Part shown: positions 6,826-9,168 of the stretch, in pieces
How the letters are laid out: every line of letters begins with the position of its first letter
Numbering within the stretch: position 1 is the first letter of the stretch
Program-made: the position numbers and the translations under genes
DNA from: DASTQL01 sp035462375
GTDB taxonomy: Bacteria; Actinomycetota; Actinomycetes; Jiangellales; Jiangellaceae
NCBI GenBank assembly: GCA_035462375.1
Contig: DATHUJ010000174.1
Location: 1 to 9,168 of the forward strand
Length of the DNA stretch: 9,168 nt
Direction of reading: 5' to 3'
Notes under the pieces: generated by a model
What the model saw: only the letters and a program-made list of their open reading frames with translations
Told to the model about the DNA's origin: nothing
Database searches by the model: none

Positions 6826-9000
6826 GTGACCTTCGCATCGCGCCGGATCCATCACCTGCGGGCCGCGGGCGTCGGGCTCGTCCTCGACGCTCGCGGCCCG
6901 GGGGTGCCCAGCGTGCTGCACTGGGGGGCCGACCTGGGTCCCCTCGACGACGCCGACGTCGACGCGCTGGCGACGACCGCGACCCCACCGGTCACCCCCA
7001 ACACCGTCGACGTGCCCGTTCCCGTCTCACTCGTGCCCGAGCATGGACGCGGATGGTTTGGCGTCCCCGGGCTAGCGGGTCACCGGGACGGTTCCGACTG
7101 GTCGCCGGCATTCGAGGTCGGTTCCGTCGAGACCACGCCGGCGCTGGACGGTGATGGCCAGGCCGTGGTGTTCCGTCTGCACGACGACGCGGTCCGGCTC
7201 GGCCTCACCCTCGTGGTCGGTCTCAGCGCGGCCGGACTTCTCCGGCTGCGGGCCACGCTGCGTAACGATGATCCCGCGCGCCCGTACCGGCTCGAGTCCC
7301 TCGCGGCCGCGCTGCCGGTGCCCGGACGCGCGGTCGAGCTGCTCGACCTGGCCGGCCGTCACACACTGGAGCGCATCCCGCAACGCCAACCGTTCCATGT
7401 CGGTACCCGGCTGCGCGAGGGCAGGCGGGGTCGCACGGGAACCGACGCGACGCTCCTCCTCGTCGCTGGCGAAGCCGGTTTCGGCTTCCGCCGAGGTGAG
7501 GTCTGGGGGCTGCACGTCGGCTGGAGTGGCAACCACCGCACTTATGCCGAACGACTTCCGTCGGGGGCGGCCGTCCTGGGCGGCGGGGAGCTCCTGCTCC
7601 CGGGCGAGGTGGAGCTGGGCCCGGGCGAGTCCTACTCGACCCCATGGCTGCACGCATCCTACGGGGTGGGGCTCGACCAGTTGTCCGCTCGCTTCCACCG
7701 GACCCTGCGAGCCCGGGCCGACCACCCCACGCGACGGGGTGTCCGGCCGGTGGTGCTGAACACGTGGGAGGCGGTGTACTTCGACCACGACCTGGGCCGG
7801 CTCACCGCGCTCGCCGACGCCGCTGCCGGCGTCGGGGTGGAGCGTTTCGTCCTCGACGACGGGTGGTTCCGGGGGCGGCGCGACGACACGGCCGGCCTCG
7901 GCGACTGGGAGGTCGACCCGGACCGCTGGCCCCGCGGGCTGGGGCCGCTGGTCGATCACGTCCGCAGCCGTGGCATGCAGTTCGGGCTGTGGGTCGAGCC
8001 AGAGATGGTCAGCCCGGGCTCGGACCTGGCGCGCGCGCATCCTGACTGGTTGCTCTTCACCGGCGAGCGGCTGCCCGTCGCATCCCGGCACCAGCACGTG
8101 CTCGACCTCGCACACCCCGACGCATACGCGTACGTGCTCGGGTGCCTGGACGCGCTGCTCGTGGAGTACGAGGTCGACGTCCTCAAATGGGATCACAACC
8201 GTGATCTCGTCGATGCCGGCCACGGCAGCGAGGGCCGCCCGGGAGTGCACGGTCAGACGCTGGCCGTCTACGCACTGCTCGACGAGCTCCGCAGCAGGCA
8301 CCCTGGGCTCGAGATCGAGTCGTGCTCGTCGGGAGGCGGGCGCGTGGATCTCGGCATCCTCGCTCGTACGGACCGGGTGTGGGCGAGCGACTGCAACGAC
8401 GCCCTGGACCGGCAGGCCGTCCAGCGCTGGACCGGCCTCCTGCTCCCACCCGAGCTCGTCGGCGCGCATGTAGGACCGCCGAGGTCGCACACGACGAGTC
8501 GGACACACGACCTGGCCTTCCGGGCGGGTACCGCGCTCTTCGGCCACTTCGGCGTCGAGTGGGACCTCACCGGGGCCACGGCAGGGGAGCGCGCCGAGCT
8601 GGCGCGCTGGGTAGCCGCCTACGTGCGGCTGCGCGGGCTGCTCCACTCGGGCACGGTGGTCCGATCCGACCATCCCGACGCTGCCCTCTGGGTCCACGGG
8701 GTGGTGGCCGAGGACCGGTCGGAGGCCCTCTTCGCCCTCGTCGCGGTCGGGCGGGGCGTGTGCGCCCCTCCGGGACGGGTCCTGCTCCCCGGTCTGGACC
8801 CGCGTCGTCGCTACCGCGTCAGCCCACTCGCTCCGGGGGACGCGCCGGCAAGGTCCGAGGTCGTGCCCGCGCCCTGGCCCTCGGCGGCACCCCTGGAGGT
8901 CCCCGGGAGCGTGCTGGACCGCGTGGGGGTACAGGTGCCGGACCTCCACCCGGAGCAGTTGCTCCTGCTCCACGCGGACGCCGTCGCCTCCGTACTCTGA
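6826..9000 (+). CDS. GH36 alpha-galactosidase, cytoplasmic
   Basis: The 724-residue product hydrolyses terminal alpha-galactosyl residues (melibiose, raffinose-type sugars or galactosyl glycosides) by a retaining mechanism. An N-terminal beta-sandwich (about 1-310) begins RIHHLRAAGVGLVLD and contains VPSVLHWGADLG. The TIM barrel follows with LDDGWF (Asp344-Asp345), WVEPEM (389-394), KWDHNR with Asp456 as expected nucleophile, CSSGGGR (500-506), and WASDCNDALDR with Asp522 as expected acid/base. All key GH36 motifs are intact. No signal peptide is present, so it acts on imported sugar. I chose GTG 6826 because homology-like sequence begins there, 34 bases after the lipoprotein stop. The frame stays open to 6730, but that part overlaps the previous gene and is Arg/Ser-rich. 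The ribosome site is weak (GGGG only 2 bases away), so the exact start is less certain than the function. It is the last gene of the plus-strand operon. Confidence 0.94.
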   Translation: MTFASRRIHHLRAAGVGLVLDARGPGVPSVLHWGADLGPLDDADVDALATTATPPVTPNTVDVPVPVSLVPEHGRGWFGVPGLAGHRDGSDWSPAFEVGSVETTPALDGDGQAVVFRLHDDAVRLGLTLVVGLSAAGLLRLRATLRNDDPARPYRLESLAAALPVPGRAVELLDLAGRHTLERIPQRQPFHVGTRLREGRRGRTGTDATLLLVAGEAGFGFRRGEVWGLHVGWSGNHRTYAERLPSGAAVLGGGELLLPGEVELGPGESYSTPWLHASYGVGLDQLSARFHRTLRARADHPTRRGVRPVVLNTWEAVYFDHDLGRLTALADAAAGVGVERFVLDDGWFRGRRDDTAGLGDWEVDPDRWPRGLGPLVDHVRSRGMQFGLWVEPEMVSPGSDLARAHPDWLLFTGERLPVASRHQHVLDLAHPDAYAYVLGCLDALLVEYEVDVLKWDHNRDLVDAGHGSEGRPGVHGQTLAVYALLDELRSRHPGLEIESCSSGGGRVDLGILARTDRVWASDCNDALDRQAVQRWTGLLLPPELVGAHVGPPRSHTTSRTHDLAFRAGTALFGHFGVEWDLTGATAGERAELARWVAAYVRLRGLLHSGTVVRSDHPDAALWVHGVVAEDRSEALFALVAVGRGVCAPPGRVLLPGLDPRRRYRVSPLAPGDAPARSEVVPAPWPSAAPLEVPGSVLDRVGVQVPDLHPEQLLLLHADAVASVL

Positions 9001-9048
9001 TCATATGGACGGCTGCCACATACCCTGCCGTCGGGGGCGGGTGAGCCG

Positions 9049-9168
9049 GTGAGCGGCGTCGTCGCCAACATCTCCCTGGTCCTGTTGTTCGTGCTGGTCG
9101 GCGGGGTCTTCGCCGCGTCCGAGATCGCGTTGGTCTCGCTGCGCGAGAGCCAGCTCAAGGGGCTGGCC
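9049..9168 (+). CDS. CNNM-domain (DUF21) membrane protein, TlyC/CorC hemolysin-like, 5' end only
   Basis: The last 120 bases read as 40 codons from GTG 9049. A short start (MSGVVANI) is followed by a hydrophobic helix (about residues 8-23) and ASEIALVSLRESQLKGLA. The pattern helix, then A(A/S)E(I/F)ALVSLR, is typical of the N-terminal CNNM domain of TlyC/CorC-like proteins, which sometimes carry C-terminal CBS domains and are linked to divalent-cation transport or tolerance. The rest lies beyond the window. A GTG at 9041 runs into a stop after three codons, so 9049 is the likely start. It is separated from the alpha-galactosidase by 48 bases with no clear terminator, and appears functionally unrelated to galactoside use. 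Confidence 0.8.
   Translation, partial: MSGVVANISLVLLFVLVGGVFAASEIALVSLRESQLKGLA

Noticed and set aside
7072..8973. Long open frame of 633 codons on the minus strand opposite the alpha-galactosidase
   Set aside because: It is antisense to a gene with intact GH36 catalytic motifs. Its translation is rich in Arg/Pro/Glu with no recognisable domain, as expected from high third-position GC.
9001..9048. Possible terminator or promoter between the alpha-galactosidase and the CNNM gene
   Set aside because: Only a short TGATCA palindrome and an imperfect TATG/CATA pairing are present. There is no strong GC stem, T run or convincing -35/-10 pair.
1..9168. Mobile elements, CRISPR arrays, tRNA or rRNA genes
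   Set aside because: I saw no transposase or integrase motifs, regular repeat-spacer pattern, or RNA gene signatures; the window is fully occupied by metabolic genes and short gaps.

Overview
The window is GC-rich DNA with strong third-position GC bias, frequent GTG starts and 4-base start/stop overlaps. The encoded proteins look actinobacterial: a DeoR regulator, a GH42 beta-galactosidase, MalF/MalG-type permeases, and a binding lipoprotein with no ATPase gene beside it. A high-GC actinomycete (Actinomycetota) is the best guess; I cannot name a genus.

Almost the whole window is one galactoside-utilisation locus built around a divergent promoter region at about 3355-3563. Reading leftward (minus strand) is a tightly coupled operon. 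It runs from a cytoplasmic GH42 beta-galactosidase (3354-1342) to a DeoR-family regulator (1345-551) to galactose-1-phosphate uridylyltransferase galT (554 to beyond base 1). Both junctions are GTGA overlaps. A galactokinase gene could follow galT outside the window, but this is not visible.

Reading rightward (plus strand) is an uptake and hydrolysis operon. It contains a MalF-like permease (3564-4490), a MalG-like permease (4487-5356, again joined by GTGA), a sugar-binding lipoprotein (5430-6791) and a cytoplasmic GH36 alpha-galactosidase (6826-9000). No ABC ATPase is present, so the importer probably borrows a shared MsiK/MsmK-type ATPase encoded elsewhere. The last 120 bases begin an unrelated CNNM-domain (TlyC/CorC 'hemolysin-like') membrane protein.

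Inferred logic: intact galactosides enter by the ABC importer. They are cleaved inside the cell by an alpha-galactosidase and a beta-galactosidase, neither of which has a signal peptide. The released galactose enters the Leloir pathway through GalT. The DeoR protein is the obvious candidate to control both arms. A perfect TCGAA-N4-TTCGA inverted repeat lies on the predicted -10 box of the importer promoter, and a TGACG direct repeat lies on the predicted -35 of the opposite promoter.

Every gene belongs to a known family and I see no wholly new system. The points worth checking are the pairing of alpha- and beta-galactosidases under one divergent control region, the candidate operators, the missing ATPase, and the altered metal-site cysteines of the GH42 enzyme.
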